Positions 7,882 to 16,376 of a stretch of 64,000 nt of DNA are shown here, one piece after another. This DNA is from Pseudomonas koreensis (GTDB lineage: Bacteria; Pseudomonadota; Gammaproteobacteria; Pseudomonadales; Pseudomonadaceae): the NCBI RefSeq assembly GCF_025447595.1, contig NZ_JAOEJU010000012.1, positions 103,742 through 167,741 of the forward strand, written 5' to 3'. Position 1 is the first letter of the stretch. Every line of letters starts with the position of its first letter. Position numbers and translations under genes: made by a program. Below the pieces are notes generated by a model. That model ran no database searches and was not told the origin of the DNA. It saw only the letters and a program-made list of their open reading frames with translations.

Positions 7882-8640
7882 TCAGATCGGGTTCGGGATG
7901 TCGATGAAGATATGCTCAAGGGCAAACCGCTTCGCCAGATAATCGCCCAGCGCCTGCACCCCATAGCGTTCGGTGGCGTGGTGGCCGGCGGCGATGAAGC
8001 TGATGTCGTTTTCCCGGGCGCTGTGGAATGTCTGCTCGGAGGCCTCACCGCTGAGGAACAGATCGACGCCGGCAGCGATGGCATTGTCGATATAGCCCTG
8101 ACCGCCGCCGGTGCACCAGCCGACCCGACGGATCATAGCGCTGCCTTCGACCAGCAGTGGCTCGCGGCCCATGACTTCCTGCACTTTGCGGGCAAAGTCG
8201 CGCGGGGTCATCGGTTCGCTCAGTGAACCGACCAAACCGATGATCTTCAGATTGTCCGGATCCAACGGCCCTTCGACGGTGATGTCCAGCTGACGGGCCA
8301 GTTGCACGTTGTTGCCGACGTCCGGGTGCAGATCCAGCGGCAGGTGGTAACCGAGCAGACTGATGTCGTGCTTGAGCAGCGTCTTCAGTCGGCGCTGCTT
8401 CATGCCGGTGATGCACGGGTTCTCGCCCTTCCAGAAATAACCGTGGTGCACCAGCACCAGATCGGCTTCGGCGTCGACAGCGGCATCGAGCAACGCCTGG
8501 CTGGCGGTGACGCCGCTGACGATACGCATCACCTGAGGGCGGCCCTCGACCTGCAGGCCGTTGGGGCAATAATCGGCAATTTTCGCACTGCCGAGGTAAC
8601 GGTCGGCTTCTTCGACCAGGGTACTGAGGGCAACGGCCAT
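7882..8640 (-). CDS. Nif3-like dinuclear metal center protein
   Basis: A 252-residue member of the Nif3/YbgI family (often annotated GTP cyclohydrolase 1 type 2 homolog). Family members form toroidal hexamers with two metal ions per subunit; their physiological role is uncertain. Metal ligands are visible in LVHHGYFWKG (about residues 64-73) and in the C-terminal AAGHHATERYG (about 217-227). Full length for the short form without the inserted PII-like domain. It is divergent from algW, with only 103 bases between the start codons. The gene pair Nif3/algW is conserved in Pseudomonas. Confidence 0.9.
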   Translation of the reverse strand: MAVALSTLVEEADRYLGSAKIADYCPNGLQVEGRPQVMRIVSGVTASQALLDAAVDAEADLVLVHHGYFWKGENPCITGMKQRRLKTLLKHDISLLGYHLPLDLHPDVGNNVQLARQLDITVEGPLDPDNLKIIGLVGSLSEPMTPRDFARKVQEVMGREPLLVEGSAMIRRVGWCTGGGQGYIDNAIAAGVDLFLSGEASEQTFHSARENDISFIAAGHHATERYGVQALGDYLAKRFALEHIFIDIPNPI

Positions 8641-8660
8641 GAAAGACTCCTGAAAATCCC

Positions 8661-8689
8661 GTTCAGAGGCACGCGCGGCCTCGTATAAT
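8661..8689 (+). promoter_or_regulatory. probable sigma-70 promoter of algW
   Basis: A perfect -10 hexamer TATAAT at 8684-8689, preceded 17 bases earlier by a weak -35 (GTTCAG, 8661-8666), lies 54 bases upstream of the algW start codon. Confidence 0.55.
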
Positions 8690-8743
8690 GCGCGACATTA
8701 TGGGCGGTCTGACCCCGCCTGCAACTTTTCCAGGACGTGATTA

Positions 8744-9901
8744 ATGCTCAAGGCGCTGCGTTTTTTCGGCTGGCCGCTGTTGGCCGGCGTGCTTATCGCT
8801 CTGTTGATTATTCAGCGTTACCCGCAGTGGGTCGGGCTTCCGAGCCTCGACGTCAACCTGCAACAGGCCCCGCAGACCACCAGCGTGCAGCAGGGGCCGG
8901 TGTCCTATGCGGACGCGGTGACCATCGCCGCGCCGTCGGTAGTCAACCTCTACACCACCAAAGTCATCAACAAGCCAAGCCATCCGCTGTTCGAGGATCC
9001 GCAGTTCCGCCGTTTCTTCGGTGACAATTCGCCGAAGCAGAAGCGCATGGAGTCGAGCCTCGGCTCCGGCGTGATCATGAGCCCGGAAGGCTACATTCTG
9101 ACCAACAACCACGTCACCAGCGGCGCCGACCAGATCGTCGTGGCGCTCAAGGACGGTCGCGAAACCCTGGCCCGAGTGATCGGCAGCGATCCGGAAACCG
9201 ACCTGGCCGTCCTCAAAATCGATCTGAAAACCTTGCCTTCAATCACCGTCGGCCGTTCCGACAACATCCGCATCGGCGACGTCGCATTGGCCATCGGTAA
9301 CCCGTTCGGCGTCGGGCAGACCGTGACCATGGGCATCATCAGCGCCACCGGCCGCAACCAGTTGGGCCTGAACAACTACGAAGACTTCATCCAGACCGAC
9401 GCGGCGATCAACCCGGGCAACTCCGGCGGCGCGCTGGTGGATGCCAACGGCAACCTCACCGGCATCAACACCGCGATCTTCTCCAAGTCCGGCGGCTCGC
9501 AAGGCATTGGTTTTGCGATCCCGGTGAAACTGGCGATGGAAGTCATGAAGTCGATCATCGAGCACGGTCAGGTGATTCGCGGCTGGCTGGGGATTGAAGT
9601 GCAACCGCTGACCCAGGAACTGGCCGAGTCGTTTGGCCTGTCCGGGCGTCCGGGAATCGTGGTGGCGGGGATTTTCCGCGACGGCCCGGCACAGAAGGCC
9701 GGCCTGCAACTGGGCGACGTGATCCTGAGCATCGACGGCGAACCGGCTGGCGATGGCCGCAAATCGATGAACCAGGTGGCGCGGATCAAGCCGACCGACA
9801 AGGTCACGATACAGGTGATGCGCAATGGCAAGGAATTGAAGCTGACCGCTGAAATCGGTCTGCGTCCGCCGCCGGCACCGATGAAGGAAAAAGAAGAATA
9901 G
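8744..9901 (+). CDS. algW: envelope-stress serine protease AlgW (DegS family)
   Basis: A 385-residue inner-membrane-anchored periplasmic protease of the HtrA/DegS family. In Pseudomonas AlgW starts the cascade that cleaves anti-sigma factor MucA and frees AlgU (sigma-22), controlling alginate and envelope-stress genes. Residues 6-23 form a single N-terminal membrane anchor. The catalytic triad is His123 (TNNHV), Asp153 (DPETDLAVL) and Ser227 (NPGNSGGA). One PDZ domain follows (about residues 280-370), with GWLGIEVQPL at its start; it senses misfolded porin tails. The single PDZ and N-terminal anchor separate it from MucD/DegP. Confidence 0.95.
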   Translation: MLKALRFFGWPLLAGVLIALLIIQRYPQWVGLPSLDVNLQQAPQTTSVQQGPVSYADAVTIAAPSVVNLYTTKVINKPSHPLFEDPQFRRFFGDNSPKQKRMESSLGSGVIMSPEGYILTNNHVTSGADQIVVALKDGRETLARVIGSDPETDLAVLKIDLKTLPSITVGRSDNIRIGDVALAIGNPFGVGQTVTMGIISATGRNQLGLNNYEDFIQTDAAINPGNSGGALVDANGNLTGINTAIFSKSGGSQGIGFAIPVKLAMEVMKSIIEHGQVIRGWLGIEVQPLTQELAESFGLSGRPGIVVAGIFRDGPAQKAGLQLGDVILSIDGEPAGDGRKSMNQVARIKPTDKVTIQVMRNGKELKLTAEIGLRPPPAPMKEKEE

Positions 9902-9968
9902 GACGTTGCAACCCGCGCTCTAATTTCCTTTAAGCAGGATGAAGGGCGCGCTCACCGCAGAAACGGTA

Positions 9969-9997
9969 TTGATACCTGTCATTTCTGTCAGTAGTAC
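9969..9997 (+). promoter_or_regulatory. possible promoter of the 10069 gene
   Basis: TTGATA (9969-9974) and TAGTAC (9992-9997) are 17 bases apart and upstream of the hairpin leader. Placement is by pattern only; transcription would begin near 10004 and give a leader of about 65 bases. Confidence 0.35.
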
Positions 9998-10018
9998 GGC
10001 TTTCGCATTACCCATAGC

Positions 10019-10064
10019 CTGATCCCTGTTGTTGAACACTTTCATTTATCAACACAGGGATCAG
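10019..10064 (+). promoter_or_regulatory. hairpin covering the ribosome binding site of the 10069 gene
   Basis: CTGATCCCTGT (10019-10029) pairs with ACAGGGATCAG (10054-10064); beyond one bulged T the stem continues with GTTGA (10031-10035) against TCAAC (10049-10053). The right arm contains AGGGA (10056-10060), the only Shine-Dalgarno candidate, eight bases from the ATG at 10069. A folded leader would therefore hide the ribosome binding site. There is no T-run, so it is not a terminator. Confidence 0.65.
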
Positions 10065-10068
10065 CGAA

Positions 10069-10440
10069 ATGGACATTTCCACAGCGCTTAAAAACGCAAA
10101 AGGCAGCGGCTCGTTCGGTGTTCGGCTCAGCAACGGCGAAGGTTTTGATGCAGTTTTGGTCAACAACGTTCCGACTGCTGATGGCGGCGGTATCCTTTTG
10201 GGTGTTAACGGCACCAGCAACGTATTGCTCAACCACCCTAAACTCGCAGCAGGTACTCATACGGTAACGTTCGGCAACGGTGATGCGCGCACCTCTATCA
10301 ACGGAGTGTCATACGTTGCCCAAAGCGGGGAGATGGACCTGACAGTGGATGATCCGCTAACAACAGCGAAAGGTACCTACCGCTTTACAACACTAGACGG
10401 GATCAACGTCGAAGGCGAGTTCGACATCAATGCCGTTTAA
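10069..10440 (+). CDS. hypothetical protein, predicted all-beta, 123 residues
   Basis: I do not recognise this family. The protein is acidic, rich in Gly, Asn, Thr, Val and Asp, has only two lysines and no cysteine, signal peptide or membrane segment. The alternation of beta-prone stretches (VRLSNGEGFDAVLVNNV, GTHTVTFGN, GTYRFTTLDG) and turns suggests a small beta sandwich. It stands alone between algW (same strand, 167 bases upstream) and the convergent hisC; base composition is somewhat less GC-rich than its neighbours, hinting at transfer. Its start lies behind a hairpin that masks the ribosome binding site. A real gene is likely from the clean frame and positioned Shine-Dalgarno. Confidence 0.7.
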   Translation: MDISTALKNAKGSGSFGVRLSNGEGFDAVLVNNVPTADGGGILLGVNGTSNVLLNHPKLAAGTHTVTFGNGDARTSINGVSYVAQSGEMDLTVDDPLTTAKGTYRFTTLDGINVEGEFDINAV

Positions 10441-10453
10441 GCGTCGACAAAAT

Positions 10454-10486
10454 GCCCCCGCTTCCGAAAAGCTCAGAATCGGGGGC
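10454..10486. terminator. terminator between convergent 10069 gene and hisC
   Basis: GCCCCCG (10454-10460) pairs with CGGGGGC (10480-10486); the interior can form a second small stem (GCTT / AAGC). It lies between two converging genes and probably serves both, with a short T-run (ATTTTG) on the minus strand. Confidence 0.65.
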
Positions 10487-10500
10487 CATCGCTTCATTTC

Positions 10501-11553
10501 TTACAGGTCGCCAAGTCCGTCGATCAACGCCTGATTCTGCTCCGGCGTACCGATCGAGATCCGCAGGAACTGGGCAATCCGCTCCTGTTTGAAGTGGCGA
10601 ACGATCACACCGTGCTCTCGCAGTTTGGCCGCCAGCCCTGCCGCATCGTGTTGCGGATGCCGGGCGAAAATGAAGTTCGCCGCTGACGGCAGCACTTCAA
10701 AGCCTTTGGCCTGCAACTTCGCAACCACCCATTCGCGACTCTCGATGACCAGTGCGCAAGTCTTGTCGAAATACTCGCGATCCTCGAACGCTGCTGCCGC
10801 GCCGACATTGGCCATGCGATCGATCGGGTAGGAGTTGAAGCTGTTCTTGATCCGCTCCAGCGCCTCGATCAGATCCGGATGGCCTACCGCCAGACCGACC
10901 CGCAGGCCTGCCAGCGAACGGGATTTGGACAGGGTCTGGGTCACCAGCAGGTTCGGATAACGGTCGACCAGACTGATCGCGGTTTCGCCGCCGAAGTCGA
11001 TATAAGCCTCGTCAACCACCACGACCGAATCCGGGCTGGCCTTGAGGATCTGCTCGACGGCTTCCAGTGCAAGCAGGCAACCGGTCGGCGCGTTCGGGTT
11101 CGGGAAGATGATCCCGCCGTTCGGTTTGGCGTAGTCAGCCGGATTGATCCGGAATTGCGCATCCAGCGGCACCGCGTCGAATTTAATGCCGTAAAGGCCG
11201 CAGTAAACCGGATAGAAGCTGTAGCTGATGTCCGGGAACAGCAACGGCTGATCGTGTTGCAGCAGACCGTGGAAGATGTGTGCCAGCACTTCGTCCGAAC
11301 CGTTGCCGAGGAACACCTGATTGCTCTGCACGCCGTAGTAGTTGGCGACGGCGTTTTTCAGCCGATCGCTGTTCGGATCCGGGTACAGGCGCAGGTTGTC
11401 ATTGAGTTCGGTCTGCATCGCCGCCAGGGCTTTTGGCGACGGGCCGTACGGGTTTTCGTTGGTGTTGAGTTTTACCAGACGGGTCAGCTTCGGCTGCTCG
11501 CCCGGCACATACGGCACCAGATCCTTGACGAACGGGCTCCAGAATTTGCTCAT
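10501..11553 (-). CDS. hisC: histidinol-phosphate aminotransferase
   Basis: A 350-residue fold-type I PLP enzyme that converts imidazole acetol phosphate plus glutamate into histidinol phosphate, a late step in histidine synthesis. Family marks: NENPYGPSP (33-41), FPNPNAPTG (150-158), DEAYIDF (181-187) and the PLP lysine Lys210 in TQTLSKSRSLAGLRVG. It is the last gene of the hisG-hisD-hisC run, beginning two bases after the hisD stop codon, so it is translationally close-coupled. The other his genes are elsewhere, as usual in Pseudomonas. Confidence 0.95.
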   Translation of the reverse strand: MSKFWSPFVKDLVPYVPGEQPKLTRLVKLNTNENPYGPSPKALAAMQTELNDNLRLYPDPNSDRLKNAVANYYGVQSNQVFLGNGSDEVLAHIFHGLLQHDQPLLFPDISYSFYPVYCGLYGIKFDAVPLDAQFRINPADYAKPNGGIIFPNPNAPTGCLLALEAVEQILKASPDSVVVVDEAYIDFGGETAISLVDRYPNLLVTQTLSKSRSLAGLRVGLAVGHPDLIEALERIKNSFNSYPIDRMANVGAAAAFEDREYFDKTCALVIESREWVVAKLQAKGFEVLPSAANFIFARHPQHDAAGLAAKLREHGVIVRHFKQERIAQFLRISIGTPEQNQALIDGLGDL

Positions 11554-11555
11554 GC

Positions 11556-12881
11556 TCAGTTCCCCTTCACTTCGTCTTTGATGCGGTATTCGGCGCTGCG
11601 CGCGTGGGCGCTCAGCGATTCGCCTCGGGCCAGGATCGACGCAGTCTTGCCCAGCTCGGAGGCACCGGCCTCGGAGCAGAAGATGATCGACGAACGTTTC
11701 TGGAAGTCATACACGCCCAGCGGCGAGGAGAAACGCGCGGTGCCGGACGTCGGCAACACGTGGTTCGGACCTGCGCAGTAGTCGCCCAGCGCTTCGGAGG
11801 TGTGGCGACCCATGAAGATCGCGCCGGCGTGGCGGATCTGCGGCAGCCAGGCCTGCGGGTCAGCGACCGACAGCTCAAGGTGTTCCGGGGCGATGCGGTT
11901 GGCGACTTCGATGGCCTGGGCCATGTCGCGCACGTGGATCAGCGCACCACGACCGTTGATCGAGGTTTCGATGATGGTCGCGCGATCCATGGTCGGCAGC
12001 AGTTTGTCGATGCTCGCGGCAACCTTGTCGAGGAACTCGGCGTCCGGGCTGACCAGGATCGCCTGGGCATCTTCGTCGTGTTCGGCCTGGGAGAACAGGT
12101 CCATGGCGATCCAGTCCGGATCGGTCTGGCCGTCGCACACCACAAGGATTTCAGACGGGCCGGCGATCATGTCGATGCCGACCTGACCGAACACGTGGCG
12201 CTTGGCAGTGGCGACATAGATGTTGCCCGGACCAACGACCTTATCAACCTGCGGCACGCTTTCAGTACCGTAGGCCAGCGCGGCAACGGCTTGTGCGCCA
12301 CCGATGGTGAACACACGGTCGACACCGGCAATGCACGCCGCCGCCAGCACCAGTTCGTTGACTTCACCACGCGGGGTCGGCACCACCATGACCACTTCGG
12401 TCACACCGGCGACCTTGGCTGGAATCGCGTTCATCAACACCGACGACGGATACGACGCCTTGCCACCCGGCACATACAGACCGGCGCGATCCAGTGGCGT
12501 GACTTTCTGGCCCAGCACCGTGCCGTCGGCTTCAGTGTAGCTCCAGGAGTCCTGCTTCTGTTTTTCGTGATAGCTGCGCACGCGGGCGGCGGCTTTTTCC
12601 AGCGCTTCGCGTTGCGGTACGGTGATTCGGGTCAGGGCCAGCTCCAGACGCTCGCGCGGCAGGATCAGGTCCGCCATCGAAGCGACTTCGAGGCCGTCGA
12701 ACTTCTGGGTGAACTCGACCAGCGCCGCGTCACCGCGCTCGCGCACAGCCTTGATAATGTCCAGCACCCGCTGATTGACCGAGTCGTCAGACACACTTTC
12801 CCAGCTCAGCAGATGATCCAGATGATGCGCGAAATCCGGGTCAGCAGCGTTGAGTCGGCGAATTGCAGTCGGTGCGGTCAT
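11556..12881 (-). CDS. hisD: histidinol dehydrogenase
   Basis: A 441-residue zinc enzyme that oxidises histidinol to histidine in two NAD-dependent steps. The family blocks VPGGKASYPSSVLMNAIPAK (about residue 130), AGPSEILVV, the zinc/active-site segment DLFSQAEHDEDAQ, and late HLELSVADP and GPNHVLPT are present. The start MTAPTAIRRLN at 12881 fits the family; a longer upstream frame shows no homology. It lies 125 bases downstream of hisG and two bases before hisC. The hisG-hisD gap has no clear terminator. Confidence 0.95.
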   Translation of the reverse strand: MTAPTAIRRLNAADPDFAHHLDHLLSWESVSDDSVNQRVLDIIKAVRERGDAALVEFTQKFDGLEVASMADLILPRERLELALTRITVPQREALEKAAARVRSYHEKQKQDSWSYTEADGTVLGQKVTPLDRAGLYVPGGKASYPSSVLMNAIPAKVAGVTEVVMVVPTPRGEVNELVLAAACIAGVDRVFTIGGAQAVAALAYGTESVPQVDKVVGPGNIYVATAKRHVFGQVGIDMIAGPSEILVVCDGQTDPDWIAMDLFSQAEHDEDAQAILVSPDAEFLDKVAASIDKLLPTMDRATIIETSINGRGALIHVRDMAQAIEVANRIAPEHLELSVADPQAWLPQIRHAGAIFMGRHTSEALGDYCAGPNHVLPTSGTARFSSPLGVYDFQKRSSIIFCSEAGASELGKTASILARGESLSAHARSAEYRIKDEVKGN

Positions 12882-13006
12882 AGCGAGAGCCTCATAGGAA
12901 TGGCAAAAACTCAGGCGCCCTAACTTAGCAGTCGTTTCCGCTTGGGCACCTGAGATTCTGGCTATGAGGCGGATAGACGGGCGCGACTTAACGTCGCGCA
13001 GGTACA

Positions 13007-13642
13007 TCAGCCGCGGTGTCGAGACTCCACTGCCTTGCGCAGGGTGTCGATCAACGCCTGGATACGGGCGTGTTGCATTTTCATCGAAGCCTTGTTGACC
13101 ACCAGACGCGAGCTGATCGTGGCGATCAGTTCCTGGGGTTCCAGGCCGTTGGCACGCAGGGTATTGCCGGTGTCGACCACGTCGATGATCTTGTCGGCCA
13201 GACCGATCAGCGGTGCCAGTTCCATCGAGCCGTACAGCTTGATGATATCGACCTGACGGCCCTGCTCGGCGTAGTAACGCTTGGCAACGTTGACGAATTT
13301 GGTGGCGACGCGCAGGCGGCCCTTGGGCTCGACCGCGCCGACCTTGCCGGCAGTCATCAGCTTGCACTGGGCAATCTGCAGATCCAGCGGCTCGTACAGG
13401 CCTTGGCCGGTGTATTCCATCAGCACATCTTTACCGGCAACGCCGAGGTCGGCCGCGCCATGCTCGACATAGGTCGGCACGTCGGTGGCCCGCACGATCA
13501 ACAGGCGAACGTCTTCCTGGGTCGTGGGGATGATCAGCTTGCGGCTCTTGTCCGGATTCTCGGTCGGCACGATGCCCGCTTCGGCGAGAAGCGGCAGGGT
13601 GTCGTCAAGGATGCGGCCCTTGGACAGTGCGATGGTCAACAT
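13007..13642 (-). CDS. hisG: ATP phosphoribosyltransferase, short form
   Basis: A 211-residue catalytic subunit that condenses ATP with PRPP, the first and feedback-regulated step of histidine synthesis. The length and absence of the C-terminal ACT-like domain mark it as the short HisGs form, which needs the HisRS-like partner HisZ (not in this window). Motifs: LSKGRILDDTLPLL near the N-terminus, GAADLGVAGKDVLME and the PRPP-binding DVVDTGNTLRANGL (about residues 155-168). It follows murA on the same strand by about 130 bases. Confidence 0.95.
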   Translation of the reverse strand: MLTIALSKGRILDDTLPLLAEAGIVPTENPDKSRKLIIPTTQEDVRLLIVRATDVPTYVEHGAADLGVAGKDVLMEYTGQGLYEPLDLQIAQCKLMTAGKVGAVEPKGRLRVATKFVNVAKRYYAEQGRQVDIIKLYGSMELAPLIGLADKIIDVVDTGNTLRANGLEPQELIATISSRLVVNKASMKMQHARIQALIDTLRKAVESRHRG

Positions 13643-13769
13643 GGGAAACGTCAGTCCTTATCAAGGTACTCATGTCCGGTCGCAATCGGCGCCGGACATA
13701 CATCGAGGGTGTTGCCACCCCCGATCAAAACGAATTCAACGGACACTTCCCTGTGTCCAGATGCAGCGA

Positions 13770-15035
13770 CTAGCCCGGAACGCGACGGATCTTGGCGCCC
13801 AGCATCTGCAGTTTTTCCTCGATGCACTCGTAACCACGGTCGATGTGGTAGATGCGGTCGATCAGGGTATCGCCCTGTGCCACCAGTGCCGAAATCACCA
13901 GGCTCGCCGAAGCACGCAGGTCGGTTGCCATCACTGGCGCGCCCTTGAGTGTTTCGATGCCGGTCACGATGGCGGTGTTGCCTTCGACCTGGATGTGTGC
14001 GCCCATGCGGTGCAGTTCGTACACGTGCATGAAACGGTTTTCGAAGATCGTCTCGATGACTGCACCAGTGCCTTCGGCAATGGCGTTGAGCGAGATGAAC
14101 TGCGCCTGCATGTCGGTCGGGAACGCCGGGTACGGCGCAGTGCGCACGTTGACCGCTTTCGGGCGCTTGCCGTGCATGTTCAGCTCGATCCAGTCTTCAC
14201 CGGTGGTGATTTCTGCGCCGGACTCACGGAGTTTTTCCAGTACGGCTTCGAGGATGGTCGGATCGGTGTCCTTGACCTTCACGCGGCCACCGGTAACCGC
14301 CGCGGCCACCAGGTAGGTGCCGGTTTCGATACGGTCAGGCATGACCTTGTAGAAGGCCGAACCCAGACGCTCGACGCCATCGATGGTGATGGTGTCGGTG
14401 CCGGCACCGGACACCTTGGCGCCCATGGCGTTGAGGAAGTTCGCCAGGTCGACCACTTCCGGCTCGCGGGCAGCGTTCTGCAACACGCTGCGGCCCTTGG
14501 CCAGAGCGGCAGCCATCATGATGTTCTCGGTACCGGTCACACTGACGGTATCGAAGAAGAAATGCGCACCGCGCAGGCCGCCTTCAGGCGCCTTGGCCTT
14601 GATGTAGCCGCCTTCGACGTCGATGACCGCGCCCATGGCTTCCAGGCCACGGATGTGCAGGTCGACCGGACGCGAACCGATGGCGCAGCCGCCAGGCAGT
14701 GCGACTTCGGCTTCACCGAAACGGGCAACCATCGGGCCCAGTACCAGGATCGAGGCACGCATGGTTTTCACCAGTTCGTACGGAGCGATCAGGGTCTTGA
14801 TGGTGCGCGGGTCGATTTCGACGCTGAGCTTCTCGTCGATCACAGGCTCGATGCCCATGCGACCGAACAGCTCGATCATGGTGGTGATGTCGTGCAGGTG
14901 CGGCAGGTTGCCTACGGTAACCGGGCCATCGCACAGCAGGGTGGCGGCCAGGATCGGCAGGGCGGAGTTCTTCGCCCCGGAGATGCGGATCTCGCCATCA
15001 AGACGAGCGCCACCGGTAATAATCAATTTATCCAT
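13770..15035 (-). CDS. murA: UDP-N-acetylglucosamine 1-carboxyvinyltransferase
   Basis: A 421-residue EPSP synthase-fold enzyme that transfers enolpyruvate from PEP to UDP-GlcNAc, the first committed step of peptidoglycan synthesis. The catalytic, fosfomycin-reactive cysteine is Cys117 in LPGGCAIGSRPVDLH; Lys22-Asn23 (SGAKNSALP) and RASILVLGP (93-101) are also conserved. It starts 22 bases after ibaG on the same strand. In the gap to hisG a GGGTG/CACCC hairpin (about 13704-13722) lies upstream of hisG and could attenuate the his genes. Confidence 0.96.
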   Translation of the reverse strand: MDKLIITGGARLDGEIRISGAKNSALPILAATLLCDGPVTVGNLPHLHDITTMIELFGRMGIEPVIDEKLSVEIDPRTIKTLIAPYELVKTMRASILVLGPMVARFGEAEVALPGGCAIGSRPVDLHIRGLEAMGAVIDVEGGYIKAKAPEGGLRGAHFFFDTVSVTGTENIMMAAALAKGRSVLQNAAREPEVVDLANFLNAMGAKVSGAGTDTITIDGVERLGSAFYKVMPDRIETGTYLVAAAVTGGRVKVKDTDPTILEAVLEKLRESGAEITTGEDWIELNMHGKRPKAVNVRTAPYPAFPTDMQAQFISLNAIAEGTGAVIETIFENRFMHVYELHRMGAHIQVEGNTAIVTGIETLKGAPVMATDLRASASLVISALVAQGDTLIDRIYHIDRGYECIEEKLQMLGAKIRRVPG

Positions 15036-15057
15036 AAGAATCTCGACGCCCTAGGGC

Positions 15058-15297
15058 TCAGGTGCGCTCGGCCCAGGCCGCGCTGCTGAAAAATTTCATA
15101 GTGACCGCGTGGATGCTGCCATCGGCGATCCAAGGGTTCAAATGGGCATAGATGCTTTGCTGACGCTTGACCGGGCTCAACGCCGCCAGTTCATCACTAA
15201 TCACGTTCAGCTGAAAGTTGCAGCCTTCGCCTTCAACTTCCACCAGCGTTCCTGGCAGCTTTCCTTCAAGGAAGCTCTTCACTTCTACGGCCTGCAT
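15058..15297 (-). CDS. ibaG: BolA/IbaG family protein
   Basis: A 79-residue BolA-family protein; relatives pair with monothiol glutaredoxins and take part in iron-sulfur handling. The start is MQAVEVKSFL at 15297, where family similarity begins. The helix-turn-helix-like core includes GCNFQLNVISDELAALSPVKRQQ, and the C-terminus IHAVTMKFFS is typical. It sits between the mla operon and murA, the usual place for this gene in gammaproteobacteria (YrbA/IbaG), and is probably co-transcribed with murA. Confidence 0.88.
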   Translation of the reverse strand: MQAVEVKSFLEGKLPGTLVEVEGEGCNFQLNVISDELAALSPVKRQQSIYAHLNPWIADGSIHAVTMKFFSSAAWAERT

Positions 15298-15343
15298 GCT
15301 CAACCTCAATCGGCGCCCTGTGCGCACGGGTCGGACATCATAC

Positions 15344-15395
15344 AAAAAAGCCCCGCGCCTGCGAACCCCGCTGCGCAGGACTCTGACGGGGGGCT
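15344..15395 (-). terminator. terminator of the mla operon
   Basis: On the minus strand AGCCCC pairs with GGGGCT, enclosing an inner CCTGCG/CGCAGG hairpin, and is followed by six T. It lies just after the mlaB stop codon and before ibaG, separating the mla genes from ibaG-murA. Confidence 0.8.
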
Positions 15396-15412
15396 TCTCT
15401 ATTGATGCGGGT

Positions 15413-15718
15413 TCAGGGTTGCGCCAACAGCTCGGTCAGTTCGCTGACCTGAGCAATTTCGCGCATGTCTTCGGGCATCCCGCGGATGCTGACCGCCTTG
15501 CCGGCGGCCTTTGCATCGCGAATGAAGCACAGCAGCAGCGACAGACCGACGCTGCTGGACTTCTCCACCGCCGAACAATCGATCACCAATGCCGGGGCAT
15601 TGCACGACTTGATCAGCGCCCGGCCCTGCTCACGCAGATCAGGGCCGGTGCGGTAATCCAGCACGCCGCTGAGCTGCAGCTCACTGGCTTCGTCCAGACG
15701 AATGGCCGACTCGGTCAT
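15413..15718 (-). CDS. mlaB: MlaB, STAS-domain subunit of the phospholipid transporter
   Basis: A 101-residue STAS-domain protein. In the Mla pathway MlaB binds the ATPase MlaF in the cytoplasm and is needed for assembly and activity of the MlaFEDB complex. The sequence has the STAS core LVIDCSAVEKSSSVGLSLLLCF (about residues 43-64), with Ser at the position often phosphorylated in this fold. Its ATG overlaps the mlaC stop by four bases, showing translational coupling. Last gene of mlaFEDCB. Confidence 0.88.
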   Translation of the reverse strand: MTESAIRLDEASELQLSGVLDYRTGPDLREQGRALIKSCNAPALVIDCSAVEKSSSVGLSLLLCFIRDAKAAGKAVSIRGMPEDMREIAQVSELTELLAQP

Positions 15719-16365
15719 TGGGCAGGTTTCTCGTTCTGCTCGGCCGACTGCTTGGCCTTGGCGACTTCCCCGGCCCAGCCGTTGATGGTCTTGTCCAGGT
15801 CGTTGCCATTGCGCTGCATGGCGTCGGCGAACTGATCGCGGAACAGCTTGCCGATGTTGATGCCGTTGATGATCACGTTACGCAGTTTCCACTCGCCGTT
15901 GACCTTCTCCAGGGTGTACGACACCGGGTAGATCGCGCCGTTGTTGCCCTTGACGGTCATGCCGACGCTGGTGCGGTCGCCCGACTCATCCTTGGCCGGA
16001 TCAACGGTGATGCCCTGGTTGTTGTACTCGAGCAGCGCGTTGCCATAGAACTGGAACAGGCCGCGCTTGAAGTTTTCCTCGAAGGTCTTCATCTGCGCCG
16101 GGGTTGCCTTGCGCGAATACTTGACCGTCATGATGCTCTTGGAAATGCCCTCGGCATCCACGACCGGCCCGACGATGGTGTTCAACGCGGTGTAGAAGTC
16201 AGCCGGATCCTGCTTGTACTTCTCTTTGTTGGCGGCCAGATCAGCCAGCATCCGGTTGGTGGTGTCCTGAACCAGGTCATGCGCCGAAGGCGCTGCCACG
16301 GCATTGGCCACCAGCGGCAGTGCCGCAAGCAACACCAACAGGCCACGTCGCAAGGTAGAGATCAT
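15715..16365 (-). CDS. mlaC: MlaC, periplasmic phospholipid-binding protein
   Basis: A 216-residue soluble periplasmic carrier that shuttles phospholipids between the outer-membrane MlaA complex and the inner-membrane MlaFEDB complex, keeping the outer leaflet asymmetric. A cleavable signal peptide spans residues 1-24 (LLVLLAALPLVANA-VAA). The mature protein shows the Tol-Tol-Ttg2 (MlaC) family pattern with SRKATPAQMKTFEENFKRGL and VNGEWKLRNVIINGINIGKL. Translationally coupled to mlaB; 11 bases after mlaD. Confidence 0.93.
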   Translation of the reverse strand: MISTLRRGLLVLLAALPLVANAVAAPSAHDLVQDTTNRMLADLAANKEKYKQDPADFYTALNTIVGPVVDAEGISKSIMTVKYSRKATPAQMKTFEENFKRGLFQFYGNALLEYNNQGITVDPAKDESGDRTSVGMTVKGNNGAIYPVSYTLEKVNGEWKLRNVIINGINIGKLFRDQFADAMQRNGNDLDKTINGWAGEVAKAKQSAEQNEKPAQ

Positions 16366-16376
16366 TCAAAAGCTCC

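Noticed and set aside
10019..10064. Hairpin before 10069 read as the algW terminator
   Set aside because: No T-run follows, and the right arm carries the ribosome binding site of the next gene, so a leader element is the better reading.
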